A stretch of DNA of 64,000 bases from Paenibacillus sp. PAMC 26794 (GTDB taxonomy: Bacteria; Bacillota; Bacilli; Paenibacillales; Paenibacillaceae), in assembly GCF_000316035.1 (NCBI RefSeq), contig NZ_ANHX01000071.1, positions 107,912-171,911 of the forward strand, written 5' to 3'. Of the stretch, positions 49,625-58,131 are shown one piece after another. The position numbers and the translations under genes are program-made. Every line of letters begins with the position of its first letter. Positions within the stretch are counted from its first letter, which is position 1. The notes under the pieces were generated by a model that saw only the letters and a list, made by a program, of their open reading frames with translations, was not told the DNA's origin and ran no database searches.

Positions 49625-50359
49625 CTAATCGCGGCGAGGCCGTTCATGACGGCGGCTCAGCTCTGACATAATGTCGTCCAGCGGCAGCTTGCGCTCTTGT
49701 AACAGGACGAGCAGGTGATACATCAGGTCACTGACTTCCAGACGAAGCTCGTCATTATCTTTATTTTTGGCGGCGATGATTGTCTCGGACGCTTCTTCAC
49801 CGATTTTTTTCAGTATTTTGTCTACACCTTTATCAAACAGATACGTTGTATATGCACCCTCAGGACGCTCACGTTCACGCTCTGCAATAACGGATTCCAG
49901 TTCAGCCAATACCTCAAAGCGACTTTCGGAACCGGAATTTGCAGAAGCAGATGCCGCACCCGCTTCATCCGAAGCCTTGTCTGCCGATTTCTCTGGCAAA
50001 CCAATGATTTCATTATGGAAACAAGTTATCGCCCCTGTATGGCAAGCCGGACCGTTCGGTTTCACCTCAACCAACAAGGTATCGCCGTCACAATCATATT
50101 TTAGGGAAGTAATCGTCTGCACGTTGCCAGATGTTGCTCCTTTATGCCACAACTCCTGACGCGAGCGTGACCAGAACCACGTCTCACCGGATTCAAGCGA
50201 CAACTTCAGAGATTCGCGATTCATATAAGCCATCATTAAGACTTCCCGAGTATCCACATCCTGCACAATGGCAGGAACCAATCCTTCACTCCAACGAATG
50301 TGTTCCACAACCTGTTCCAAGGACAACTGTTCCTTGATTTCATCGCTCACTTTAGTCAC
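49625..50359 (-). CDS. hisIE: bifunctional phosphoribosyl-AMP cyclohydrolase / phosphoribosyl-ATP pyrophosphatase
   Basis: Steps 2 and 3 of histidine synthesis in one 244-aa chain. HisI domain: AIVQDVDTREVLMMAYMN, WFWSRSRQELWHKGATSGN, and metal/Cys motifs CDGDTL and GPACHTG. A Ser/Ala-rich linker (DEAGAASASANSGSES, about residues 130-145) joins the HisE domain: GAYTTYLFDKGVDKILKKIGEEASE and EVSDLMYHLLVLL. The start is GTG at 50359, overlapping the hisF stop by 8 nt; GGAG is close upstream. Confidence 0.96.
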   Translation of the reverse strand: MTKVSDEIKEQLSLEQVVEHIRWSEGLVPAIVQDVDTREVLMMAYMNRESLKLSLESGETWFWSRSRQELWHKGATSGNVQTITSLKYDCDGDTLLVEVKPNGPACHTGAITCFHNEIIGLPEKSADKASDEAGAASASANSGSESRFEVLAELESVIAERERERPEGAYTTYLFDKGVDKILKKIGEEASETIIAAKNKDNDELRLEVSDLMYHLLVLLQERKLPLDDIMSELSRRHERPRRD

Positions 50360-51113
50360 GGATCTCCACCCCTTGTTCTCTCAAATGTTGTTTTAACGCC
50401 GGTACGGCGATTTCTTTGTAATGGAAAATCGTTGCGGCCAGCCCTGCGTCCGCTTTGCCTGTGGTAAATACATCATAGAAATGAGATTCCTTGCCCGCAC
50501 CGCCCGATGCGATGACTGGAATACGCACAGATTCGGATACCGCTGCCGTCAGCTTCAGATCAAAGCCGTCTTTTGTTCCGTCCGCGTCCATACTTGTGAG
50601 AAGAATCTCCCCCGCGCCCAAGCTCTCAGCCTGTTTAACCCATTCCAGCGCCTTGATCCCGGAGGGTTTCCGTCCACCATGGGTATAGACTTCCCACTCG
50701 CCCCAAGCTTCGTTATACTTGGCATCGATCGCTACCACGATACACTGCGAGCCAAAGCGACGTGCGCCATCTGCAATCAACTGCGGATTAAGTACCGCGG
50801 CTGTATTCACTGCAATTTTATCCGCACCTGCACGGAGAATCCGCTTCATGTCCTCTACCTTGGAGATGCCACCACCTACCGTAAAGGGAATAGCAATCTC
50901 GCCGGCCGTCTGCCGCACGACTTCTTCCATCGTTTCGCGACCTTCCACTGAAGCGGAAATATCGAGAAATACCAATTCGTCCGCGCCCTCGCGGTCATAT
51001 AGTGCCGCCAGCTCTACCGGATCACCCGCATCGCGGAGATTAACGAAGTTGACGCCTTTGACGACCCGGCCGTCCTTCACGTCCAGACAGGGGATGATTC
51101 TTTTTGCCAGCAT
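50352..51113 (-). CDS. hisF: imidazole glycerol phosphate synthase, cyclase subunit
   Basis: TIM-barrel cyclase (253 aa) that uses ammonia from HisH to make imidazole glycerol phosphate and AICAR. IPCLDVKDGRVVKGVNF with the catalytic Asp at the N-terminus, the second catalytic Asp in LLTSMDADGTKDGFDL, and phosphate-binding ASGGAGKESHF are visible. It is placed after hisA and overlaps hisIE. Confidence 0.98.
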   Translation of the reverse strand: MLAKRIIPCLDVKDGRVVKGVNFVNLRDAGDPVELAALYDREGADELVFLDISASVEGRETMEEVVRQTAGEIAIPFTVGGGISKVEDMKRILRAGADKIAVNTAAVLNPQLIADGARRFGSQCIVVAIDAKYNEAWGEWEVYTHGGRKPSGIKALEWVKQAESLGAGEILLTSMDADGTKDGFDLKLTAAVSESVRIPVIASGGAGKESHFYDVFTTGKADAGLAATIFHYKEIAVPALKQHLREQGVEIRD

Positions 51114-51143
51114 GCTACCTCTTCCTCTCTATCCGAATATCAC

Positions 51144-51878
51144 TTACTTATTTACCGCACGTACTGCTTCAGACAGATCGATACTTCCCGTATACAGTGC
51201 TTTACCCACAATTGCTCCACCAACACCATCATCCGCGTGAAGACTCAGACGAAGCAGATCATCCATTACACTTACACCGCCGGAAGCAATAACCGTCCGT
51301 CCGCTTGCCTTGGCTAGAGACACAATCGCTTCCACATTAGGACCCTGCATCATGCCATCACGGGAAATATCCGTAAAGATAAACGTTTCTGCCCCATATG
51401 CCGCCAATTCCTTCGCGAGTACCTCTGCTTGTACTTCCGATGTTTCAAGCCATCCGCGGGTTGCCACGTAACCGTTACGTGCATCGATACCAATTGCCAC
51501 TTTGTCGCCGTAACGTCCCAGTACTTCCTCTGTAAAAGCACGATCCTCAATCGCTGCTGTTCCAATGATCAGCCGGCTAACACCCAGACCCAGCAAACGT
51601 TCTACATCGGCTACCGTACGAAGTCCGCCACCTACCTGAACAGGTACGTTCACAGCCGAGGCAATCCGCCCAATCAGCTCATCGTTAACAGGATGCCCTG
51701 CTTTCGCACCATCCAGATCCACCAGATGAACGTATGTACCGCCTTGCTTCTCCCAGGATAGAGCTACTTGAACCGGGTCATCGTTATACACGGTCTCCTG
51801 ATTATAATCTCCCTGCACCAGTCTTACACATTTGCCGTCCCGGATATCAATCGCCGGATATAGGATAAAAGATGACAT
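51144..51878 (-). CDS. hisA: ProFAR isomerase HisA
   Basis: Amadori isomerisation of ProFAR to PRFAR (244 aa, half-barrel repeat related to HisF). Catalytic Asp in YPAIDIRDGKCVRLVQGD, second Asp in IFTDISRDGMMQGPN, phosphate loops VQVGGGLRTV and VIASGGVSVMDDL. AGGAGG precedes the ATG at 51878. It lies between hisH and hisF. Confidence 0.98.
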   Translation of the reverse strand: MSSFILYPAIDIRDGKCVRLVQGDYNQETVYNDDPVQVALSWEKQGGTYVHLVDLDGAKAGHPVNDELIGRIASAVNVPVQVGGGLRTVADVERLLGLGVSRLIIGTAAIEDRAFTEEVLGRYGDKVAIGIDARNGYVATRGWLETSEVQAEVLAKELAAYGAETFIFTDISRDGMMQGPNVEAIVSLAKASGRTVIASGGVSVMDDLLRLSLHADDGVGGAIVGKALYTGSIDLSEAVRAVNK

Positions 51879-51940
51879 ACAAGGCCTCCTGAATATGAAT
51901 TAGATTTGTACGCTTTCTATAGTTAAAAAGAGATGATGTT

Positions 51941-52567
51941 TTACCTTTGTACAGGTGCTCCTGTCAGAGCCAAAAAGTTGCCGAGCAGCTTCATACCAAG
52001 CTCTCCACTTTTCTCCGGGTGGAATTGCATGCCGAAGTTGGACCCTCTGCCTACAATGGCTGTCACCGGATGTCCGTAATCCGTTACCGCCAGCAGATCG
52101 TCCCTGTTTTCAGTAAGCGCATGATAGGAATGGACAAAATAGACGTGACCTGCCTCAAGCCCCGTAAATAGAGGATTTTCCGCGTGCAGGAATTCCAAAC
52201 GGTTCCATCCCATATGAGGAACCTTCAGTTCTCCTGGTGCGAAACGCACCACTTTACCTGGCAAAATATCTATTCCCTCATGCTCGCCATGCTCTTCACT
52301 TGAGCTGAACAACAATTGCATGCCCAGACAGATACCGAGCAGTGGCTTGGACCCGGCAGCGGCTTCCTTCACCACCGTATCCAGTCCACTCTCCCGCAGA
52401 TGAACCATCGCATCACCAAAAGCACCTACGCCTGGCAGAATGACACCATCTGCGCCAAGAATCTCTTCCCGGTCACCCGTGACCAGCGCTTCGTAGCCAA
52501 GACGTTCGACCGCTTTGCCGACGCTGTGCAGGTTACCCATACCGTAATCGACAATTGCAATCGCCAT
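51941..52567 (-). CDS. hisH: imidazole glycerol phosphate synthase, glutaminase subunit
   Basis: Class-I glutamine amidotransferase (208 aa) that feeds ammonia to HisF. Nucleophile Cys in LLGICLGMQLLF, oxyanion/PGVGAFGDAM strand near residue 50, and His/Glu pair in GMQFHPEKSGELG. It starts 4 nt after hisB stops. Confidence 0.98.
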   Translation of the reverse strand: MAIAIVDYGMGNLHSVGKAVERLGYEALVTGDREEILGADGVILPGVGAFGDAMVHLRESGLDTVVKEAAAGSKPLLGICLGMQLLFSSSEEHGEHEGIDILPGKVVRFAPGELKVPHMGWNRLEFLHAENPLFTGLEAGHVYFVHSYHALTENRDDLLAVTDYGHPVTAIVGRGSNFGMQFHPEKSGELGMKLLGNFLALTGAPVQR

Positions 52568-52570
52568 CGT

Positions 52571-53200
52571 CTACAGTACTCCCTTCGTAGAAGGCACACC
52601 CGTTACACGTGGATCAATCATCGTTGCTTCATCCAGTGCACGTCCCAGCGCCTTAAAGATCGCTTCAATCATGTGGTGGGTGTTCTGACCATAGTGCACA
52701 ATGACATGTAACGTAATCCGAGCTTCCAGCGCCAATTTCCACAGGAATTCATGTACCAGCTCCGAGGAGAAACTGCCTACCTGTTGGGATGGGTATTCTG
52801 CACGGTATTCAAAGTGAGGTCGGTTACTCACATCAATAATGACCTGGGCGAGCGCCTCGTCCATCGGTACAAAAACACTGGCGTAACGCTTAATGCCACG
52901 TTTATCACCCAACGCTTCTCGCAACGTCTGTCCCAGACAGATTCCGATGTCTTCAACCGTATGATGATCGTCGATGTCGATATCTCCGCGAGCCTGCACG
53001 TTCAGGTCGAATTGTCCGTGCTTCGTGAACAGATCCAGCATATGGTTCAGGAAGGGTACATCCGTTTCAATCGTGGATTGTCCAGTTCCATCTACAGTAA
53101 AAGCCAACTGGATATTGGTCTCGTTTGTTTTGCGGTCAACCTCTGCTTGGCGCACTGCACCTTTGTTTTCAAGTTCCACACCATTATTTTGCTTATCCAT
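52571..53200 (-). CDS. hisB: imidazoleglycerol-phosphate dehydratase
   Basis: Mn-dependent dehydratase of step 6 (209 aa, monofunctional). Landmarks: DVPFLNHMLDLFTKHGQFDL, metal-binding DIDDHHTVEDIGICLGQ, and NTHHMIEAIFKALGRAL near the C-terminus. An N-terminal extension of about 20 residues (DKQNNGVELENKGAVRQAEV) precedes the usual start, but the ATG at 53200 overlaps the end of hisD by 8 nt and no better start is seen. Confidence 0.97.
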   Translation of the reverse strand: MDKQNNGVELENKGAVRQAEVDRKTNETNIQLAFTVDGTGQSTIETDVPFLNHMLDLFTKHGQFDLNVQARGDIDIDDHHTVEDIGICLGQTLREALGDKRGIKRYASVFVPMDEALAQVIIDVSNRPHFEYRAEYPSQQVGSFSSELVHEFLWKLALEARITLHVIVHYGQNTHHMIEAIFKALGRALDEATMIDPRVTGVPSTKGVL

Positions 53201-54497
53201 TGTCCGATTCCGCCTTTCCTTCCTGTTCTAACCGTACAGCAATTGCACGGGCATGCCCTTCAAGACCCTCATGACGGGCCAACTCTATAATAGCCGCTCC
53301 GTTCTGCAGCAGCGCTTCTTTACTATAATAGATCAGACTCGATTTCTTGATAAAATCATCCACGTCCACTGGTGAACTGAATCGCGCAGTTCCATTGGTC
53401 GGAATAATGTGATTGGGTCCTGCAAAATAATCCCCTACCGGCTCCGAGCTGTAAGGGCCGAGGAAGATCGCACCGGCATTTTCGATCCGGCCAGCGTAAG
53501 CCATCGGCTCCTGCACCATGATCTCCAGATGCTCCGGTGCAAGCCGGTTCACCACATCGATTCCCTCATCGATGGTATCGACTACAATAATCGCGCCATA
53601 CTGCTCCACGGAAGCAGCAGCGATATCGCGCCGCGGCAGCACATCAAGCTGCCGCTGCACTTCGCCCTGCACGGCTTCCGCCAGCGCGGCCGAATTCGTG
53701 ACGAGAATGGCCGATGCCATCTCGTCATGTTCCGCCTGCGACAACAGGTCCGCGGCGACATACACCGGATTCGCCGTATCATCGGCGAGCACCACAATCT
53801 CACTCGGCCCGGCGATACTGTCGATATCGACCGCACCGAACACTTCGCGCTTCGCGAGCGCCACGTAAATATTGCCCGGTCCACAGATCTTGTCGACCGG
53901 GGCAATACTCTCCGTGCCGTAAGCGAGGGCGGCGATGGCTTGAGCGCCGCCAACCCGGTACATCTCGCTCACGCCTGCTTCCGCAGCAGCAACGAGAATG
54001 TACGGGTTAACACCTTCGCCACCGTTCGTTGACGGCGGCGTCACGAGAACAATCTCCGGCACGCCTGCTACTTGTGCCGGAATCACATTCATCAGCACAG
54101 ACGATGGATACGCTGCTTTGCCGCCAGGTACATAGACGCCGACCCGCTTCAGCGGTCGGATGACCTGGCCCAGCAGGCTGCCGTCCGGCTGCCAATCCAT
54201 CCACGAGTTGCGTTTCTGTTTCTCGTGAAACGCACGAATGTTGGCGGCGGCTTGCCGAATCGCCGTCACAAAGGATGGCTCCACGGCTGCATAAGCCGCC
54301 TGCAGCTCTTCCTGCGGCACGCGCAATTCCGCGGCCGTCAGCATCGTGCGGTCCAGCTGCTCCGTGTAACGCAGCAGTGCCGCATCACCCTCACGGCGAA
54401 TGTCGCTGACAATACGCCGTACCGTTTCATTTTGCTCCGGCGTGCCATACTCCACTTCCCGCTTCAGATCAAACTCCCGTGCAGGTACAATTTTCAT
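53193..54497 (-). CDS. hisD: histidinol dehydrogenase
   Basis: Last two oxidations of the pathway, NAD- and Zn-dependent (434 aa). Landmarks: PLKRVGVYVPGGKAAYPSSV, KICGPGNIYVALAKREVFG, DSIAGPSEIVVLAD, and C-terminal HIIPTNGTARFSSPVDVDDF. The ATG at 54497 has AAGGAGG 8 nt upstream; seven codons of open frame before it are not supported. A 182-nt space separates it from hisG. The stretch 53.6-54.3 kb is noticeably richer in G+C (GCGGCGGCG-like) than the rest of the operon. Confidence 0.97.
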   Translation of the reverse strand: MKIVPAREFDLKREVEYGTPEQNETVRRIVSDIRREGDAALLRYTEQLDRTMLTAAELRVPQEELQAAYAAVEPSFVTAIRQAAANIRAFHEKQKRNSWMDWQPDGSLLGQVIRPLKRVGVYVPGGKAAYPSSVLMNVIPAQVAGVPEIVLVTPPSTNGGEGVNPYILVAAAEAGVSEMYRVGGAQAIAALAYGTESIAPVDKICGPGNIYVALAKREVFGAVDIDSIAGPSEIVVLADDTANPVYVAADLLSQAEHDEMASAILVTNSAALAEAVQGEVQRQLDVLPRRDIAAASVEQYGAIIVVDTIDEGIDVVNRLAPEHLEIMVQEPMAYAGRIENAGAIFLGPYSSEPVGDYFAGPNHIIPTNGTARFSSPVDVDDFIKKSSLIYYSKEALLQNGAAIIELARHEGLEGHARAIAVRLEQEGKAESDNG

Positions 54498-54679
54498 ACG
54501 TACAACCTCCTTATCCACTGTAATGCGTAATGCCTGTCATTCGAATCAATTTCATAATACCTTTTGCGGCTTCAATCAGGGCTAATTTGTTGTGTCACTT
54601 ACCTTTGCTTTGTATGTTTCTCATTTATATTCTCTTTAACTATTTCGTTGTTTCTCATCTATGTTTCCGACGCATTCGT

Positions 54680-55339
54680 TTATCCCCGAAAGCTCCCCGC
54701 AGAAATCCCATTTGATGCCGGAATGACCTGCTGAAGTGCATCACACAACGCCTGAATTCGCGCATTCTTCATACGATAACTTACCCGATTAGCGATAAGA
54801 CGGCTCGTGATATCCAGAATACCTGTCATCTCCACCAATCCGTTCTCGCGCAGTGTCTGACCTGTCTCCACCAGATCGACAATTCGGTCTGCCAGACCAA
54901 TCAAAGGCGCAAGCTCAATGGAACCATTCAGCTTGATAACCTCAACCTGCTGCCCCTGCTCCCGAAAATACTGTGAAGCAATCCTTGGATACTTCGTTGC
55001 AACACGTTGCTGGATGCCTGGCTTCCAGTCTGGAAGTCCGATCACAGACATACGGCATTGGGCGATTCCCAGATTCAACAGTTCGTACACATCCCGATCT
55101 TCCTCCAGCAGTACGTCTTTACCAACAATTCCGATATCGGCAACACCGTACTCCACATATGTTGGAACATCTACTGGCTTCGCCATAATGAATTCCATTC
55201 CCGCTTCCGGTACTTCGATGACCAATCTGCGTGTATCGTCCACGTCTTCTGGAATATCCAGCCCTGCTTCACGGAACAATTTGGAGGCTTTTTTATAGAT
55301 TCGGCCCTTCGGCATGGCCACCTTCAGAATATCCGACAT
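54680..55339 (-). CDS. hisG: ATP phosphoribosyltransferase, short (HisZ-dependent) form
   Basis: First step: ATP plus PRPP to phosphoribosyl-ATP. At 219 aa it lacks the C-terminal regulatory domain, so it is the short form that needs HisZ. Landmarks: VAMPKGRIYKKASKLF, ADIGIVGKDVLLEED, NGSIELAPLIGLADRIVDLVETG. The ATG at 55339 lies one base after the hisZ stop, with AAGGAGG inside the hisZ end; upstream open frame is overlap only. Confidence 0.97.
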   Translation of the reverse strand: MSDILKVAMPKGRIYKKASKLFREAGLDIPEDVDDTRRLVIEVPEAGMEFIMAKPVDVPTYVEYGVADIGIVGKDVLLEEDRDVYELLNLGIAQCRMSVIGLPDWKPGIQQRVATKYPRIASQYFREQGQQVEVIKLNGSIELAPLIGLADRIVDLVETGQTLRENGLVEMTGILDITSRLIANRVSYRMKNARIQALCDALQQVIPASNGISAGSFRG

Positions 55340-55340
55340 C

Positions 55341-56540
55341 TCAGCGTCCTCCTTCTTCAGATCCGTAAGTAATAACCTGCTCCGCTTGAACGGTTGTTGC
55401 TCCATTTGATACAGCATTTGCCTCAGCCCCGGCTTCAGAAAGGAGGAGCGTGACTACATTTTGTCCCATACTACGTAATCTTGCCGCTTCTGTTAGTGCC
55501 TCGGCCCGACGTTTCGGGCTATATTGGATAAGTATTGTTTTTTTCTCTTCAATGATGATGCCGTGAACGCCATCAATAATACGGTTCGTTTTCAGTGCAA
55601 ACCCTGTAGCTGGCAACGAGCGCCCAAACTGTTGTAAGAGATTATCATACCGTCCACCGCTACATACCGGAGATCCCAGTTCGGCTGCATACCCTTCAAA
55701 CGTCATGCCCGTATAATAGGAGAAATCACCGATCATCGTCAGATCAATCAGCACATGCTCGGATACACCGTACGCTTCCAACACTTCGAATACGGCACAC
55801 AGATGTGCAATCGACTGTGCTGCTTCAGCACTTGAACTTAGCTCTACCGCATGTGTGCATACTTCCTTGCCACCTCGCAGACGAAGGATCGCTTCAAGCT
55901 GTTCCTTCAACTTCGGCTCCAGATTCAATGCTTCAATCGACTGGCGATAGCCGACATAATCACGTCCGAGCAGCCCTTCCTTCAATTGCTCCTGCTCAGC
56001 GGTCTGGCCTGGAATCACTTCCTCCAGTAATCCGTTCAGGAATCCCATATGGCCCATGGCTATTTTAAAAGAAGACACGCCCGCTGCCTGCAAAGAGGCA
56101 ATCGCAAGCGCAACAACTTCTGCATCCGCTTCAGGTGAATCGTCTCCAACTAGCTCTACACCTGTCTGGAAAAATTCAGCTTCACGTCCAGCTTCCTCTT
56201 CAATGGAACGGAAGACGTTCGCATGATAGGACAGACGCAGCGGTAACTGCTCATCTTTGAGCATGGACGAAACGACGCGTGCAATCGGAGCCGTTAGATC
56301 CGATCTCAACACCAGCGTGGTTCCCCGGCTGTTCAGCAATTTAAACAATTTGCGATCTGATGTAGAGCTTGCCACACCTACCGTATCGTAATATTCAATC
56401 GTTGGTGTGATGATCTGACGGTAACCCCAGCGTTCCATACATTCCAGTACATTGCGTTCAATCGTACGCAGCTTGGATACTACATGTGGTGTATAGTCGC
56501 GGAATCCGGTCGGTTTTTCAAAACCTTTTGGTTTGGACAT
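55341..56540 (-). CDS. hisZ: ATP phosphoribosyltransferase regulatory subunit
   Basis: Histidyl-tRNA-synthetase-like regulatory partner of short HisG (399 aa), responsible for histidine feedback. HisRS-like motif 1 region PTGFRDYTPHVVSKLRTIERNVLECM, motif 2 FRSIEEEAGREAEFFQTGVELVG, and motif 3-like GFALKTNRIID. There is no anticodon-binding domain, which separates it from true HisRS. First gene of the his operon; GGGGTGA lies before the ATG. Confidence 0.96.
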   Translation of the reverse strand: MSKPKGFEKPTGFRDYTPHVVSKLRTIERNVLECMERWGYRQIITPTIEYYDTVGVASSTSDRKLFKLLNSRGTTLVLRSDLTAPIARVVSSMLKDEQLPLRLSYHANVFRSIEEEAGREAEFFQTGVELVGDDSPEADAEVVALAIASLQAAGVSSFKIAMGHMGFLNGLLEEVIPGQTAEQEQLKEGLLGRDYVGYRQSIEALNLEPKLKEQLEAILRLRGGKEVCTHAVELSSSAEAAQSIAHLCAVFEVLEAYGVSEHVLIDLTMIGDFSYYTGMTFEGYAAELGSPVCSGGRYDNLLQQFGRSLPATGFALKTNRIIDGVHGIIIEEKKTILIQYSPKRRAEALTEAARLRSMGQNVVTLLLSEAGAEANAVSNGATTVQAEQVITYGSEEGGR

Positions 56541-56566
56541 TGGTAATATTCACCCCGAGTCAGTAA

Positions 56567-56595
56567 TTTAGAGAGTCGCACTCGTTCTATTTCAA
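56567..56595 (-). promoter_or_regulatory. candidate promoter of the his operon
   Basis: TTGAAA, a 17-nt spacer and TCTAAA, 26 nt before the hisZ start. The -10 is poor. No T-box or other riboswitch motif was seen between here and the upstream terminator. Confidence 0.35.
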
Positions 56596-56870
56596 CAGGA
56601 TTTATGTAGTGTAAATCCCCATTCTATCTTGTAACCCTGAATCACCGTATTGCTGCAAAAGCCTTCAACTATTGTTCTAGTTCAACCTTTATCACGTTTA
56701 ATTTCTCCGAGAATACTTTCACATGGTAAAGTGCTAACAAACTAAAGGATATGGGATATGATAACATGAAATCCGCACTACCGTCAACAATACCCAAGCT
56801 TGATTGCCCTTGGATCGACATATCGTTTTATATACACACCGTTACGCTCGCCAATCGGTATTTATATACG
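56596..56870. other. gap upstream of the his operon
   Basis: No gene, no T-box-like AGGGTGG motif and no other recognised RNA element. Confidence 0.4.
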
Positions 56871-56897
56871 AAAAAAGCTGCCATAAGCAGCTTTTTA
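56871..56897 (-). terminator. terminator of hprK-lgt-ppaX-yvoF
   Basis: AAAGCTGC/GCAGCTTT stem with a 5-nt loop, flanked by T-runs on both strands, so possibly bidirectional. Confidence 0.88.
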
Positions 56898-56929
56898 CTT
56901 CAACCCATCTTCATTCATTACTTTATTGA

Positions 56930-57472
56930 TCAATGCACACTACCCTGAGAAGAATCATCCGTGTTAAAGACAGTTCCTTCCGTAGAAGCTGCCGCGCGGG
57001 ATAAATCACGCAGTGGATTGCCTCCAACAAAAGCTCCTGGTGCAACATCCTTATGTACGACAGCTCCAGCAGCTACAACGGCTCCGTCTCCTATAGTTAC
57101 CCCGGGCAGAATCGTTGTGTTAGCACCAATTAGTACATTTTCCCCGATAATCACCTCACCGAGCCTGTACTCCTTAATGAGATACTCATGAGCGAGAATC
57201 GTTGTGTTGTAACCGATGACCGAGTTTTCGCCGACCGTTATTTTCTCCGGAAAAAATACATCCACCATCACCATCAGGCCAAAGGCTGTGTGTTTTCCCA
57301 CCTTCATACCGAGCATTCGGCGGTAAATCCAGTTCTTCACCGATAGGATTGGACAGTAACGTGACAACTGGATCCAGATAAAATTACGAACGCCCTTCCA
57401 CGGACTCACTGTCTTGTAGATATGCCAAAGTGCATTCTGGTCCTCTACCGGATAGCGGGTTACTTTTCTCAT
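56930..57472 (-). CDS. yvoF: YvoF-like hexapeptide-repeat acyltransferase
   Basis: A 180-aa protein of the left-handed beta-helix acyltransferase family (maltose/galactoside O-acetyltransferase type). Hexapeptide turns run from about residue 60 to 150: VGKHTAFGLMV, ITVGENSVIGYNTTIL, VIIGENVLIGANTTILPGVTIGDGAVVAAGAVV. A short N-terminal hydrophobic or aromatic stretch may bind the membrane. Position between ppaX and hisZ matches B. subtilis yvoF. Start overlaps the ppaX stop by 4 nt. The acyl acceptor is unknown. Confidence 0.88.
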   Translation of the reverse strand: MRKVTRYPVEDQNALWHIYKTVSPWKGVRNFIWIQLSRYCPILSVKNWIYRRMLGMKVGKHTAFGLMVMVDVFFPEKITVGENSVIGYNTTILAHEYLIKEYRLGEVIIGENVLIGANTTILPGVTIGDGAVVAAGAVVHKDVAPGAFVGGNPLRDLSRAAASTEGTVFNTDDSSQGSVH

Positions 57473-58125
57473 GAACGTCCCGTTTCAATACGGATGAGTT
57501 TCAACAAGTCTCTCATGTCATGTAACATATGATCGGGTCCATATCCGTTCAGGATTGTTTCTCCTTTAAGAGACCATGCAACCCCCGCCGAGAGTGCGCC
57601 CGCATTTTGAGCCGATTGAATATCCACTGGACTGTCACCCACCATTAACGTTTTGGCAGGATCTGCACCCAGTTCCGTCATAGCTTTCAGTACAGGTTCA
57701 GCGTGCGGCTTCGGATTCGTCACATCGGTCACTGTTACAATTGTCTTCATATATTTCAGTAGGTCAAAACGTTCTAGCACCTTTAATGTAGATGGACGAA
57801 TCTTGGTTGTGACCACACCCATAACAATGCCCGCCTGATGCAGCGCCTCTACTACCTCAATGACATGTGGAAAAGGCCTAACCATCGCTTCATGATGGAT
57901 ATCATTATAAGCACGGTAACCTTTCACGTACTCGGAGACTTCCTCCTGGCCAGAGAAGGTACGCATTTGCTGCTCCAGTGTGCCACCCATATGTGGAATG
58001 ATCTGTTCCCGAGTCCATGGAGCTGAATGCTCCCATCCCCCCATGACATGCTGGAATGAGCTGATAATCAACTCATTGGTATCAATAATCGTTCCGTCCA
58101 GATCAAACAATACCGTGTCAATCAT
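57469..58125 (-). CDS. ppaX: pyrophosphatase PpaX (HAD family)
   Basis: A 218-aa HAD hydrolase. DXD motif in VLFDLDGTIIDTNEL, Thr motif VVTTKIRPS, Lys in NPKPHAEPVLKA, and acidic motif MVGDSPVDIQSA. In B. subtilis PpaX removes pyrophosphate formed when HprK dephosphorylates P-Ser-HPr, and it is encoded next to hprK as here. AAGGAG sits in the last codons of lgt. It overlaps yvoF by 4 nt. Confidence 0.94.
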   Translation of the reverse strand: MIDTVLFDLDGTIIDTNELIISSFQHVMGGWEHSAPWTREQIIPHMGGTLEQQMRTFSGQEEVSEYVKGYRAYNDIHHEAMVRPFPHVIEVVEALHQAGIVMGVVTTKIRPSTLKVLERFDLLKYMKTIVTVTDVTNPKPHAEPVLKAMTELGADPAKTLMVGDSPVDIQSAQNAGALSAGVAWSLKGETILNGYGPDHMLHDMRDLLKLIRIETGRS

Positions 58126-58131
58126 GTTGCA

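Noticed and set aside
55341..56540. True histidyl-tRNA synthetase
   Set aside because: It lacks the C-terminal anticodon-binding domain and precedes short-form hisG, so it is HisZ.
56541..56930. T-box riboswitch upstream of the his operon
   Set aside because: No AGGGTGG-type T-box sequence, specifier stem or antiterminator was found on the minus strand.
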